Shown here: piece by piece, positions 1 through 7,544 of the stretch
How the letters are laid out: each line of letters starts with the position of its first letter
Numbering within the stretch: the stretch's first letter is position 1
NCBI GenBank assembly: GCA_964493695.1
Contig: CAZBPG010000080.1
Span: 1 to 18,048 of the forward strand
DNA length: 18,048 nt
DNA from: Bog-950 sp964493695
GTDB lineage: Bacteria; Bacteroidota; Bacteroidia; Chitinophagales; LD1
Direction: 5' to 3'
Program-made: the position numbers and the translations under genes
The notes under the pieces: generated by a model
Seen by the model: only the letters and a program-made list of their open reading frames with translations
What the model was told of the DNA's origin: nothing
The model's database searches: none

Positions 1-504
1 CCACAACTATTTTGGCGGCTGCCGAAAAAAGGGGCACCCCCTCCACAACTATTTTTGCAGGGGTCACAAAAAGGGGCACCCCTTCCACAACTATTTTGGC
101 GGCTGCCGAAAATATGGGCACCCCCTCCACAACTGTGGAATCGGCTTTTGAGTTTCCTGCCTGCCCCTCCACAACTGTTTTGGCGGGTGCCGAAAAAAGG
201 GGCACCCCCTCCACAACTGTGGAATCGGCTTTTGAGTTTCCTGCCTGCCCCTCCACAACTGTTTTGGCGGGTGCCGGAAAAAGGGGCACCCCCTCCACAA
301 CTATTTTCACCCTGCCCCAAAATATGGCAGGTGGCTTCACAACTGTTTTTGGGGTGCCCCAAAAAACAAAAACCGACTTCACAACTGTGGAGGGGGTGCC
401 CTAAAACTCAAAACGCGATTCCACAACTATTTTCACCCTGCCCCAAAATATGGCAGGTGGGTTCACAACTATTTTCGGGGTGCCCATAAAATAGGCAGCC
501 GACT
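1..504. repeat. 42-bp tandem repeat array (12 units, continues past left edge)
   Basis: The anchor YCACAACTRT recurs at 1, 43, 85, 127, 169, 211, 253, 295, 337, 379, 421 and 463, an exact 42-bp period with no slippage. A degenerate thirteenth unit may occupy 505-546. Between anchors sit at least five spacer modules. Some have a GGGTGCC/GGCACCC or CCTGCC/GGCAGG inverted repeat, and others turn the anchor into the palindrome CCACAACTGTGG. The same modules recur non-adjacently, for example the one with TTTGAGTTTCCTGCC at 147-161 and 231-245. Because 42 is a multiple of three, several frames stay open on both strands (plus frames ending at 404 and 489; a minus frame open from 400 to the left edge). 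None has a convincing start or a non-repetitive domain. I call it a repeat, not a gene; the part beyond the left edge could change that. Confidence 0.9.
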
Positions 505-607
505 TTGAACCTTCAAACAGGGGGGGCAGGAAACTCAAATCCTCAATTGGCTCAATTGGCGCAAGAATGAAGCAAAGCAATGAGCAAAGCTTCTTGTGCC
601 TGTAAAT

Positions 608-640
608 AAAAGCCCTGCGGTTTACCGGCAGGGCTTTTTT
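608..640 (+). terminator. Rho-independent terminator, possibly bidirectional
   Basis: Arms AAAAGCCCTGC (608-618) and GCAGGGCTTTT (628-638) pair perfectly around a 9-nt loop and are followed on the plus strand by a run of six T (635-640). On the minus strand the hairpin is followed by TTTTATTT, so it could also serve as a backup stop for tig. On the plus strand no convincing gene lies upstream in the window. It could end transcription that crosses the repeat array. Confidence 0.75.
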
Positions 641-652
641 CTTCCCGTCAGG

Positions 653-776
653 TCAATGCCATTAAGTTAAGGAAGTTCGACTCCTCTGGAGTCGGATAAC
701 TGTGGTGCATGTCTCTTATTATAAACATCAGACCCTTCCAGGGTCAAACAACATAAGGCTTAACTTAATGGCATTG
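653..776. mobile_element. MITE-like element with 18-bp terminal inverted repeats and 9-bp target duplication
   Basis: CAATGCCATTAAGTTAAG (654-671) is the exact reverse complement of 759-776. The element is flanked by the direct repeat CCCGTCAGG at 644-652 and 777-785; it could be read as a 10-bp duplication with one mismatch. Inside are two perfect short hairpins: CGACTCC-TCT-GGAGTCG (678-694) and GACCCT-TCC-AGGGTC (731-745). At about 124 bp it cannot encode a transposase, so it is a non-autonomous element presumably moved by an IS with matching ends elsewhere in the genome. The intact duplication suggests fairly recent insertion. The IS family is not assignable from this window; a 9-10 bp duplication fits several families, including IS4-like ones. 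Confidence 0.85.
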
Positions 777-832
777 CCCGTCAGGGTCTGTTGCAGGCAA
801 CCCTGCGGCAACCAAAAGGTAGGCAATAAAAC

Positions 833-865
833 AAAAGCCCCCTCGGTGTAACCGAGGGGGCTTTT
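833..865 (-). terminator. Rho-independent terminator of tig
   Basis: A perfect 15-bp stem (833-847 with 851-865, GC-rich core CCCCCTCGGT) closes on a 3-nt loop. It is followed on the minus strand by TTTTGTTTTATT and begins 16 bp after the tig stop codon. Confidence 0.9.
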
Positions 866-881
866 GCTTTGTATTTTTCCT

Positions 882-2249
882 TTACGCGTTCACTTTTTCT
901 ACCAGCGCATTGAACTCATCAAGAGTAGTATCCTTTTCAGTCAATGGCACTTTGCTCTTTATATAGTTCAGCACTTTATCTTCCAGCAATTGTTCGTGGG
1001 TTTGAGAAACAATTTTCTCATCTGCCAGTTGTTTCTGAACAAACTGCTCAATCCAATCCTCGCCAATGTTCTTCATGCCATAACCATACAACTGCTTAAT
1101 AAGGTTAGCGCGAACACGACCGGTAACTTCTTCCTGCAAAACTTCAATATGCTGTTCGTCAACTATTTTGCGTTGCACCAAACTCCAGCGAAGCGATTTA
1201 GCGTATAACGGATAATCTTTTTCTATTTCTTCCGGTGTAGCTGGCTTTTCCTTGTTCATGCCTATCCAGCGTTTCAAAAATTCATCAGGTAGGGGGAAAT
1301 TGGCTTTTTCAAGAATCACTTTATAAATATCATTTATCAGATAGCTATCGGTTTGTCCATCGAAGTATGCTTCTAAATCGCTCTTGATGTTTGCACGCAT
1401 TTCTTCTTCGGTCTTTGGTCCGTTTTCTCCGTAAACTTTTACAAAAAATTCTTCGTTGATAACTGCAGGAACCGAGCGGGTGATGTTGTTTAGTGTCAAT
1501 TTGAATTTATCGCCTGCTTCGTTCAGTTTAGTAAGGTCGTTCATATTCAGAATGTTCTTCGCCACTGCTTCGCGGCCTCTGTCCATCAGTTCAAATACAT
1601 TGTATTCAAAACTGTCTTGTTTTAAAAGAGGGAGAACTTTTGCTTTAGCGTCCTCCTTGAGCAAATCTGCCGTTAAGGTGGTAACGGTATTCTGCCCGCC
1701 TTCTTTCACCGTACCATCGTTATTTAATTCTTCAATAGTAAAGGTAAGTACGTCAGTAGGAAGAATGGTTTCGGGGTATTCGTAGGTAGCAAACCGCTTT
1801 TGAATAAGTTCTACTTCTTCGTTCAGCATTTTTTCTTCCGCCTTAATCTTATACTTGGTAAAAGCAGCATTCTCGATAAACGAAAGGTCAACATTCGGTG
1901 CTTTAGCTAATTCGAAAGCAAAATCAATATCCTGTAAACTGGTAATATCAATCTCTAATTTTTGTCCCGAAGCCGGAATTGGCGAAGCGATAATTTCAAT
2001 TTTATTATCGTTAATGTATTTGTAAACTTCATCGTTCAGCACTTTGTTCAGTTCTTCAACCAACACGTTGTTGCCATACATCTTCTTCACCATATCCAAA
2101 GGCACCATGCCCGGACGGAATCCTTTTACCGAAACCTGTTTGGCAAGAGCCTTTATCTGTTTTTTTACGTTTGGCTCGTAATCTTCTTTTTTAAGATTAA
2201 CGCGCACCTTCGAAAGAAGGCTGTCAACTTTTTCTTCTGTAACTGTCAT
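882..2249 (-). CDS. tig: Trigger factor, ribosome-associated chaperone
   Basis: The 455-residue protein has the family's usual length (E. coli trigger factor has 432). Trigger factor binds at the ribosome exit tunnel and shields nascent chains. The N-terminal ribosome-binding signature GFRPGMVP is at residues 43-50 in a domain covering about 1-120. The middle part, about 150-240, sits where the FKBP-type PPIase domain lies but looks strongly diverged and may have lost prolyl isomerase activity. The rest (about 260-455) is charged and helix-rich, as in the C-terminal chaperone arms. The ATG at 2249 puts the ribosome-binding motif in the expected place. The gene appears monocistronic: its own terminator follows at 833-865, and tRNA-Leu lies about 110 bp upstream. 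The upstream gap carries a direct repeat GTGTTTAAGTG (2258-2268 and 2274-2284) of unknown meaning. Confidence 0.93.
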   Translation of the reverse strand: MTVTEEKVDSLLSKVRVNLKKEDYEPNVKKQIKALAKQVSVKGFRPGMVPLDMVKKMYGNNVLVEELNKVLNDEVYKYINDNKIEIIASPIPASGQKLEIDITSLQDIDFAFELAKAPNVDLSFIENAAFTKYKIKAEEKMLNEEVELIQKRFATYEYPETILPTDVLTFTIEELNNDGTVKEGGQNTVTTLTADLLKEDAKAKVLPLLKQDSFEYNVFELMDRGREAVAKNILNMNDLTKLNEAGDKFKLTLNNITRSVPAVINEEFFVKVYGENGPKTEEEMRANIKSDLEAYFDGQTDSYLINDIYKVILEKANFPLPDEFLKRWIGMNKEKPATPEEIEKDYPLYAKSLRWSLVQRKIVDEQHIEVLQEEVTGRVRANLIKQLYGYGMKNIGEDWIEQFVQKQLADEKIVSQTHEQLLEDKVLNYIKSKVPLTEKDTTLDEFNALVEKVNA

Positions 2250-2357
2250 GAGAGATTGTGTTTAAGTGTTAAGGTGTTTAAGTGCTCATGCGCAAACGGA
2301 AAATGTGTATTTGACTTTAACACATAAACACGTTCGCACATTAACACCCTGGATTTG

Positions 2358-2439
2358 TGCGGGCGGAGGGACTTGAACCCACATGCCGTGAGGCGCTAGA
2401 TCCTAAGTCTAGTGCGTCTGCCAATTTCGCCACGCCCGC
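2358..2439 (-). tRNA. tRNA-Leu (anticodon UAG)
   Basis: Read on the minus strand, the acceptor arm GCGGGCG (2439-2433) pairs with CGCCCGC (2365-2359), followed by an A discriminator. The anticodon stem CTAGA/TCTAG closes the 7-nt loop CTTAGGA, giving anticodon TAG (decoding CUN, mainly CUA). The T arm carries GGTTCAAGTCC, and the gene has the longer variable arm of a class II tRNA. The 3' CCA is not encoded. A perfect palindrome CCCTTTTTAAAAAGGG (2453-2468) lies just upstream, but it lacks a T run outside the stem. Confidence 0.95.
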
Positions 2440-2508
2440 ATTCAATGAACTACCCTTTTTAAAAAGGGAGCGCAAAAGTAAAAATTAGAATGAGAAAACG
2501 AAGTGCAT

Positions 2509-3390
2509 TTACACAGCCACCTCAGCAGCTATGTGTGGGTGAGGATTGTAGTCGGTAAGTGCGAAATCTTCGAACCTGAAAGCGAAAACATCTTTCACTT
2601 CGGGGTTGATGTTCATTTTAGGGAGAGCACGTAAGTCTCTGCTCAACTGAAGCTTCGCCTGCTCTACGTGATTGGAATATAAATGCACATCGCCAAAGGT
2701 GTGAACGAAATCTCCTAAACCCAAGCCGCAAACCTGTGCAATCATCATAGTGAGTAAAGCATACGAAGCAATATTGAAAGGCACCCCCAGAAAAACATCG
2801 GCACTTCGCTGGTAGAGTTGACAACTCAACTTGCCTTCGCTTACATAAAACTGAAACATAGTATGGCAAGGCGGCAAAGCCATTTCTTCAATGTAAGGAA
2901 CATTCCACGCACTAACTATCAACCTGCGCGAGTGCGGGTTCTTTTTTATCTGCGCTATCAGGTTAGCAATCTGGTCAATGGTTTGTCCGTTTGGTGCAGG
3001 CCAACTTCTCCATTGGTAACCATACACAGGCCCCAGTTCGCCCCATTGTTTGGCAAAGGCATCCTCGGCTGCAATTTTTTGCGCGAAGGCTTTAATGTCT
3101 TCTCCCCCAAATTCCACACTCTTCTTATATTTTTCATAAGGCCAGTCGTCCCAAATCCGCACCCCGTTTTGGCAGAGGTATTGAATATTGGTTTCGCCTT
3201 TCAGAAACCAAAGCAATTCATGAACTACGGCTTTGGTAAAAACTTTCTTGGTAGTGAGCAATGGAAACCCATCTTCTAAATTAAACCGCATCTGATAGCC
3301 GAATACACTATGTGTGCCTGTGCCTGTGCGGTCGTCTTTCCAAACTCCTGTATCAATTATATGCCTTAGTAAATCGTGATACTGCTTCAT
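2509..3390 (-). CDS. thyA: Thymidylate synthase (folate-dependent, ThyA type)
   Basis: This enzyme methylates dUMP to dTMP using methylene-tetrahydrofolate and releases dihydrofolate. The 293-residue product is somewhat longer than E. coli ThyA (264) because of a lysine/alanine-rich insert at about residues 86-118, common in the longer ThyA forms. Visible landmarks are the N-terminal DRTGTGT (20-26), the paired arginines of NPHSRRLIVSAW (155-156), the catalytic cysteine in LPPCHTMFQFYV (Cys175), the dUMP-binding QRSADVFLGVPFNIASYALL, and the C-terminal folate region DYNPHPHI. The ATG at 3390 starts the canonical MKQYHDLL. A TATATTTT box (3406-3413) resembles the Bacteroidota -7 element, so the gene may have its own promoter in the 101-bp divergent gap with the next gene. 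No dihydrofolate reductase gene follows; the next feature downstream is tRNA-Leu. Confidence 0.97.
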   Translation of the reverse strand: MKQYHDLLRHIIDTGVWKDDRTGTGTHSVFGYQMRFNLEDGFPLLTTKKVFTKAVVHELLWFLKGETNIQYLCQNGVRIWDDWPYEKYKKSVEFGGEDIKAFAQKIAAEDAFAKQWGELGPVYGYQWRSWPAPNGQTIDQIANLIAQIKKNPHSRRLIVSAWNVPYIEEMALPPCHTMFQFYVSEGKLSCQLYQRSADVFLGVPFNIASYALLTMMIAQVCGLGLGDFVHTFGDVHLYSNHVEQAKLQLSRDLRALPKMNINPEVKDVFAFRFEDFALTDYNPHPHIAAEVAV

Positions 3391-3491
3391 GAGAGAGCGA
3401 AAATAAAAATATAGCTGCTATGCCTTGAAGCGATATTCACGAATTGTGGAAAGGAACAGATATACTACTTTCACGGTTACAAAAACATCAC

Positions 3492-4334
3492 ATGAAGTAT
3501 CTGGTTCTGCCGCTGTTGCTTTTGTTTATGCTTGCTTCTGCTGCACAAATCCGTGTAATGAGCTACAATATCCGCAACTCAAATGCACCTGATGGAGAAA
3601 ACAAGTGGAACAAACGCAAGCAAACACTCGGCAATCTTATACTGAAAGTGAACCCCGATATACTTGGAACTCAGGAAGTGCTGAACAATCAATTGAAAGA
3701 CTTAAAAAAGATGTTACCTGCTTATGGGGTTTTTGGAGTGGGAAGAAACAATGGTAAACATGCCGGAGAACACAGTGCCATTTTTTATAACCGTGACAAG
3801 TATGAGTTGTTAGGCGGAGGCAATTTCTGGCTAAGCGAAACACCCGATGTGCCCGGCAGTAAAAGCTGGGATGCCGCCATTACCCGAATTTGTACCTGGG
3901 TTAAGCTGAAAGACAAACTGACTTACGATGAAATGCTGGTCTTCAATACTCATTTTGACCACCGCGGTAAAGAGGCGCGCACCAAAAGTGCGGCACTGCT
4001 CTGCCGCATGATTGATTCGCTGGCTACAGACGACCGACCGGTTATAGTAACCGGTGACTTTAATTTTGAACCCGAAAGTGAGGGCTATGCAGAAATGATA
4101 AATGAAAATCATCCCATTCCTTTAACTGATGCTTATTCGTCCGGTGCGCCCGACTATACCTGCTGCGGTTTTAACGTAAGCAACAAAACCTGCAGCCGTA
4201 TTGATTACATTTTCTACAGCAAACATTTTGTAAAAGACAGCTACACGGTACTTACTGATAACAACGGCACCTACTACCCCAGCGACCACCTGCCCGTAAG
4301 TGTGGATTTAAGAGTTAAGAGGCTGAAGATCTAA
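3492..4334 (+). CDS. Secreted endonuclease/exonuclease/phosphatase-family hydrolase
   Basis: The 280-residue protein begins with a signal peptide (residues 1-18, hydrophobic run LVLPLLLLFMLA, likely cut after SAA). I chose the ATG at 3492 because it starts that peptide; an upstream TTG at 3444 would add 16 residues in front of it. The metal-dependent EEP fold follows with all expected motifs: MSYNIRN (Asn26), GTQEV (Glu62), NTHFDHRG (His154, His157), TGDFN (Asp189, Asn191), RIDYIFYS, and PSDHLPV (Asp265, His266). Such enzymes cleave phosphodiester or phosphomonoester bonds in DNA, phosphoinositides or other substrates; the sequence does not say which. Export to the periplasm or outside suggests nutrient scavenging or extracellular nucleic-acid breakdown. 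It is the only clear plus-strand gene, divergent from thyA and convergent with the E1 gene. Confidence 0.88.
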   Translation: MKYLVLPLLLLFMLASAAQIRVMSYNIRNSNAPDGENKWNKRKQTLGNLILKVNPDILGTQEVLNNQLKDLKKMLPAYGVFGVGRNNGKHAGEHSAIFYNRDKYELLGGGNFWLSETPDVPGSKSWDAAITRICTWVKLKDKLTYDEMLVFNTHFDHRGKEARTKSAALLCRMIDSLATDDRPVIVTGDFNFEPESEGYAEMINENHPIPLTDAYSSGAPDYTCCGFNVSNKTCSRIDYIFYSKHFVKDSYTVLTDNNGTYYPSDHLPVSVDLRVKRLKI

Positions 4335-4374
4335 CAGAGTATGGCTTTAGTAGATAGTGGACTAAAATGGTAAA

Positions 4375-4540
4375 TAACCCAAGTTGCTAGTACAAAATAG
4401 CGGGCTTCAGCCCGCATAAAACAACTATTTTCCGCTTATCTTTTGCTTTGCAGTTGGTTTAAACCAACTGCAAATGCAGGATAAAAGGAAATTTTCTGTT
4501 TAAGGCGACTAAAGTCGCCAACAACTAGCAACTTGGGTTA
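4375..4540. mobile_element. MITE-like element with 17-bp terminal inverted repeats and three internal hairpins
   Basis: TAACCCAAGTTGCTAGT (4375-4391) is the exact reverse complement of 4524-4540. If the ends are taken as AACCC...GGGTT, the insertion is flanked by a 4-bp direct repeat AAAT (4372-4375 and 4540-4543). Inside are three perfect hairpins: GCGGGCT-TC-AGCCCGC (4399-4414), a 28-bp uninterrupted palindrome centred on TTTAAA (4447-4474), and GGCGACT-AA-AGTCGCC (4504-4519). There is no coding capacity. It lies between two convergent genes (the EEP hydrolase and E1), and the hairpins may also help end transcription there. Confidence 0.75.
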
Positions 4541-4580
4541 AATACTCTTCCTTCACTCGAATCAACTACAATATAGACAG

Positions 4581-7001
4581 CTAAAGCCCCGGATAACTCT
4601 CTGGGTCTGCTTCACTCATCATACTGTAAACAACTTCAAACACTTCTTCCGCGTTTGGTTTGCCGAAATAGTCACCATCGGTGCCGTAAGAAGTGCGGTG
4701 CGGTTTGGCGGTAATGGTACGCGGCTCACTGTCTAACCAGCGGAAGGCCTGTTGCTCTTCAAAAACTTTCTGGAACATATATGCCGATGCCCCACCTGGA
4801 ACATCTTCATCTAAGAAAACAAGGCGGTTGGTTTTCTTTACCGATTCAATGATAGTGTGGTTAATATCGAAAGGTAAAAGCGTTTGCACGTCAATCAACT
4901 CAACCGAAATTCCTGCTTCTTCTAATTGCACCATTGCTTCTTCTGCAATTCGCACGCAACTTCCATAAGTAACCAAGGTAACATCATCGCCCTGCTTAAC
5001 TACTTCAGGAATGCCCAGTGGCACAGTGAAATCTGCAATATTATCAGGCAGTCTTTCTTTTAACCGGTAGCCGTTCAGGCACTCAATTACCAAAGCCGGT
5101 TCATCGCTTTGCAAAAGTGTATTATACATACCCGCTGCCTGCACCATATTGCGCGGCACACATACATACATTCCGCGAAGCGAATTTATAATCATACCCA
5201 TTGGCGAACCGGTGTGCCAGATACCTTCTAACCGGTGGCCGCGCGTGCGCACAATCAGCGGAGCTTTTTGAATTCCTTTGGTGCGGTATTGCAGACAAGC
5301 TAAATCATCACTCAAAGGCTGTAACCCGTAAAGCAAATAGTCTAAGTATTGAATTTCAGCAATAGGGCGGAAGCCGCGCAACGCCAGACCAATTCCCTGA
5401 CCCATGATGGTTGCCTCGCGAATACCGGTGTCAAAGATTCTGTTCTCGCCATATTTTTCTTGTATACCAACAAAGCCCTGATTCACATCACCAATCTTGC
5501 CTACATCTTCACCAAAGGCAACTACGTTCGGATATTTAGTAAACAACGCATCGAAAGCATTGTTCAGAATTTCAAAACCGTTCAGTGTTTTTGAATCGTC
5601 AGAATATTCAGCCGGAACTGCAGGAACCTTTAAAGCATTCAAATCTGTTTCGCTGTGTAAATGCGAAGAATAGGTTTGCTGATACTTCTCCTGAAAGTCT
5701 TTAAGCCAGCTTTTTAACTCATTCAACGATGAAAAATCTTCGCCTCTAAAGTTCAGTAAAAACTTCTTCGCTGTTTTAATAATGTCCTTTCTAACAGGGT
5801 CAATAGCTGTTTGAATACTGCCTATTGCTGCTGCCGCTAAATCCTGCCGGCCGGATTCTTCACCAACTTCATTTAAGAAATTCAACAACTCATTAATCTC
5901 TTCTTTCAATGGCTGATTGAATTTCTTCCAGGCAACAGTTTTGCTGCCAAGCGCATGATGGCGCGCTTCGGTTTGAATTTCATTGAGTTCTTCCTGCGTA
6001 GCAATTTTGCTTTCAATCATCCACTCACTCATTTTCTTAATGCAGTCGAAATCTTTTTCCCACAGCATACGTTCCGGTGTTTTGTAACGCTCGTGCGAAC
6101 CGGAAGTGGAATGACCTTGAGGCTGTGTCACTTCAATAATGTGAAACAGCGCGGGAATATGTGTCTTGCGAATCTTCTCGATACCGCGTTTATAAGTCTC
6201 TACCAGTTTAGGGTAGTTCCATCCTTCGCATACATAAATGTCAAAACCCCGACCTTCTTCATCCACCTGAAAACCTTTCGTGATTTCGCTGATGCTTTCT
6301 TTCGTGGTCTGATACTTTTTAGGAACCGAGATCCCATAGCCGTCATCCCAAACAGAAATGGCTAAAGGAACGCGTTGTACACCGGCAGCATTCAGCGTTT
6401 CCCAAAACAAACCTTCGCTGGTTGATGCATCGCCAATGGAAACAAATGAAACTTCATTGCCTTTGTTGCTGAAAATGGTGTAGCCCTCTAACTCAGGGTT
6501 AGCACGGTAAAGTTTAGACGCCAGCGCCAGACCTAAAGAACGGGGCATTTGTGCCGCAGTAGGTGAACCGTCTGCCGATGAATTGTAGCGCGCAGTCTGG
6601 TCAAGCCAGTTTCCGTTTTCGTCTTGCGTGCGGGTGGCGTAGTGGCCGTTCATTTGCCGGCCGGCACTCATCGGTTCTTCCTTCTGGTCAGGGTTGGCGT
6701 AAAGCTGAGCGAAGAATTGCTCAACGGTCAACTCGCCAAGTGCCATCATCCAGGTTTGGTCGCGGTAGTAACCGCTTCGCCAGTCGCCATGCTCAAAAGA
6801 TTTTGCCAGCGCAATTTGTGCCAGCTCTTTTCCATCACCGAAAATGCCGAACTTGGCTTTGCCGGTGAGCACTTCTTTACGGCCCAGCAAACTTGTTTCG
6901 CGCGAAATAACCGCCACGCGAAAATCGTTCAGCACTTCGTTTTTGAAATCCTCGAAAGTTAGTTTGGTGTTCGCGCTCCTGCTCATAACGTTTTCGGCCA
7001 T
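4581..7001 (-). CDS. Fused alpha/beta E1 component of a 2-oxoacid dehydrogenase complex
   Basis: One 806-residue chain joins the two E1 subunits that are separate in most bacteria. The complex decarboxylates a 2-oxoacid (branched-chain 2-oxoacids or pyruvate; the substrate is not decidable here) on thiamine diphosphate and passes the acyl group to lipoyl-E2. Residues about 15-390 are the alpha part. The ThDP motif starts with GDASTSEG (190-197) and ends at VWDDGYGIS (DD at 219-220), where many homologs have NN. The loop GHSTSGSHERYK (297-307) matches the E1-alpha HSTS loop. A helical linker spans about 390-470. Residues about 472-806 are the transketolase-like beta part, with AFGEDVG (495-501), TGIREATIMGQGIGLA, a GIWHTGSP active-site loop, and the C-terminal transketolase domain. 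No E2 or E3 gene is adjacent. A TATATTCG box (7006-7013) just upstream suggests a possible own promoter. Confidence 0.92.
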   Translation of the reverse strand: MAENVMSRSANTKLTFEDFKNEVLNDFRVAVISRETSLLGRKEVLTGKAKFGIFGDGKELAQIALAKSFEHGDWRSGYYRDQTWMMALGELTVEQFFAQLYANPDQKEEPMSAGRQMNGHYATRTQDENGNWLDQTARYNSSADGSPTAAQMPRSLGLALASKLYRANPELEGYTIFSNKGNEVSFVSIGDASTSEGLFWETLNAAGVQRVPLAISVWDDGYGISVPKKYQTTKESISEITKGFQVDEEGRGFDIYVCEGWNYPKLVETYKRGIEKIRKTHIPALFHIIEVTQPQGHSTSGSHERYKTPERMLWEKDFDCIKKMSEWMIESKIATQEELNEIQTEARHHALGSKTVAWKKFNQPLKEEINELLNFLNEVGEESGRQDLAAAAIGSIQTAIDPVRKDIIKTAKKFLLNFRGEDFSSLNELKSWLKDFQEKYQQTYSSHLHSETDLNALKVPAVPAEYSDDSKTLNGFEILNNAFDALFTKYPNVVAFGEDVGKIGDVNQGFVGIQEKYGENRIFDTGIREATIMGQGIGLALRGFRPIAEIQYLDYLLYGLQPLSDDLACLQYRTKGIQKAPLIVRTRGHRLEGIWHTGSPMGMIINSLRGMYVCVPRNMVQAAGMYNTLLQSDEPALVIECLNGYRLKERLPDNIADFTVPLGIPEVVKQGDDVTLVTYGSCVRIAEEAMVQLEEAGISVELIDVQTLLPFDINHTIIESVKKTNRLVFLDEDVPGGASAYMFQKVFEEQQAFRWLDSEPRTITAKPHRTSYGTDGDYFGKPNAEEVFEVVYSMMSEADPESYPGL

Positions 7002-7048
7002 GGGGCGAATATAAGGGAGAAGTGAAAAGTGAAAAGAAGAAACAGTTC

Positions 7049-7537
7049 TTACTTAAGTGCAGCGATAAATTCTTCGGGATTATCGGGAGTGAGAATAACC
7101 TTTTTCCCATTCTGTAATTCAACAAGAACATAGTTGTTGCGTTGGCTGGCATACCAAATCATCCAACCTATATTACTATTATAGAAAAGTCCATAGTAAC
7201 CGAACAAGCCACCAACTCCAAAAACCCTGAACGTCCATTTTATTTCCTCTTTACCTACAATCCTTACAGTGGAAATTTCTTTACGCAACCAGGAAAAGAT
7301 GAAGTGTTTTTTTGCCAATGCCATCAGGTTGTGCTTATCTATTACATACCCGTTGGGAGCTAAAAGATAGCAGAAAACAAAAAGTAACCATATAGCTGCA
7401 ACAACAACTATTTTAAAAGGAACTGATAACGATGGAGTACTTAGCACTGCATAAGTTGCGGCACCAAGGATAAGAAATACTAATACGGAGAGAATTTTTA
7501 CAGTTGAGTCGAACGATGCTGAAAACTGTTTCTCCAT
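7049..7537 (-). CDS. Membrane protein with bacterial PH domain (bPH_5-like)
   Basis: The 162-residue protein begins at the ATG at 7537 (MEKQFSASFDS); a TTG at 7603 would run into the neighbouring gene. Two adjacent hydrophobic segments (about residues 14-34 and 40-61) form a membrane hairpin. The remainder looks like the bacterial PH-like family PF10882, with a conserved glycine- and aromatic-rich core GVGGLFGYYGLFYNSNIG and the ending ILTPDNPEEFIAAL. These proteins are poorly characterised, and the PH-like part is probably cytoplasmic. The start lies 7 bp after the stop of the small membrane protein upstream, so the two are probably co-transcribed. Whether the protein has anything to do with oxidase assembly is unknown. 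Confidence 0.72.
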   Translation of the reverse strand: MEKQFSASFDSTVKILSVLVFLILGAATYAVLSTPSLSVPFKIVVVAAIWLLFVFCYLLAPNGYVIDKHNLMALAKKHFIFSWLRKEISTVRIVGKEEIKWTFRVFGVGGLFGYYGLFYNSNIGWMIWYASQRNNYVLVELQNGKKVILTPDNPEEFIAALK

Positions 7538-7544
7538 AACCTGA

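Larger units (their letters stand above)
505..881. other. Gene-free interval between the array and tig
   Basis: No credible coding sequence is visible. The interval contains the degenerate end of the 42-bp array, an inverted copy of an array module at 525-539 (reverse complement of 147-161), a rho-independent terminator (608-640), a miniature inverted-repeat element with target duplication (644-785), and the tig terminator (833-865). Confidence 0.7.

Noticed and set aside
12..489. Plus-strand ORFs through the repeat array (ending at 404 and 489) and a minus-strand ORF (91-300)
   Set aside because: A 42-bp period keeps frames open automatically. Several overlapping frames are open on both strands, none has a convincing start or a non-repeat domain, and differences between units do not favour synonymous positions in the minus frame I checked.
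1..504. CRISPR array
   Set aside because: The invariant part is only about 8-13 bp, the spacers are reused and related to each other, and no cas gene is present. The strict 42-bp period fits a tandem repeat.
2453..2468. Palindrome CCCTTTTTAAAAAGGG as a terminator
   Set aside because: The stem is short and AT-rich with no loop and no T run outside it; it may be chance.
3444..3491. TTG start of the EEP hydrolase
   Set aside because: The signal peptide begins at the ATG at 3492, and residues added upstream would mask it.
4421..7414. ACAACTATTTT at 4421-4431 and 7404-7414 as stray copies of the array anchor
   Set aside because: Only 11 AT-rich bases are shared, one copy lies inside a coding gene, and flanking bases do not match the array.
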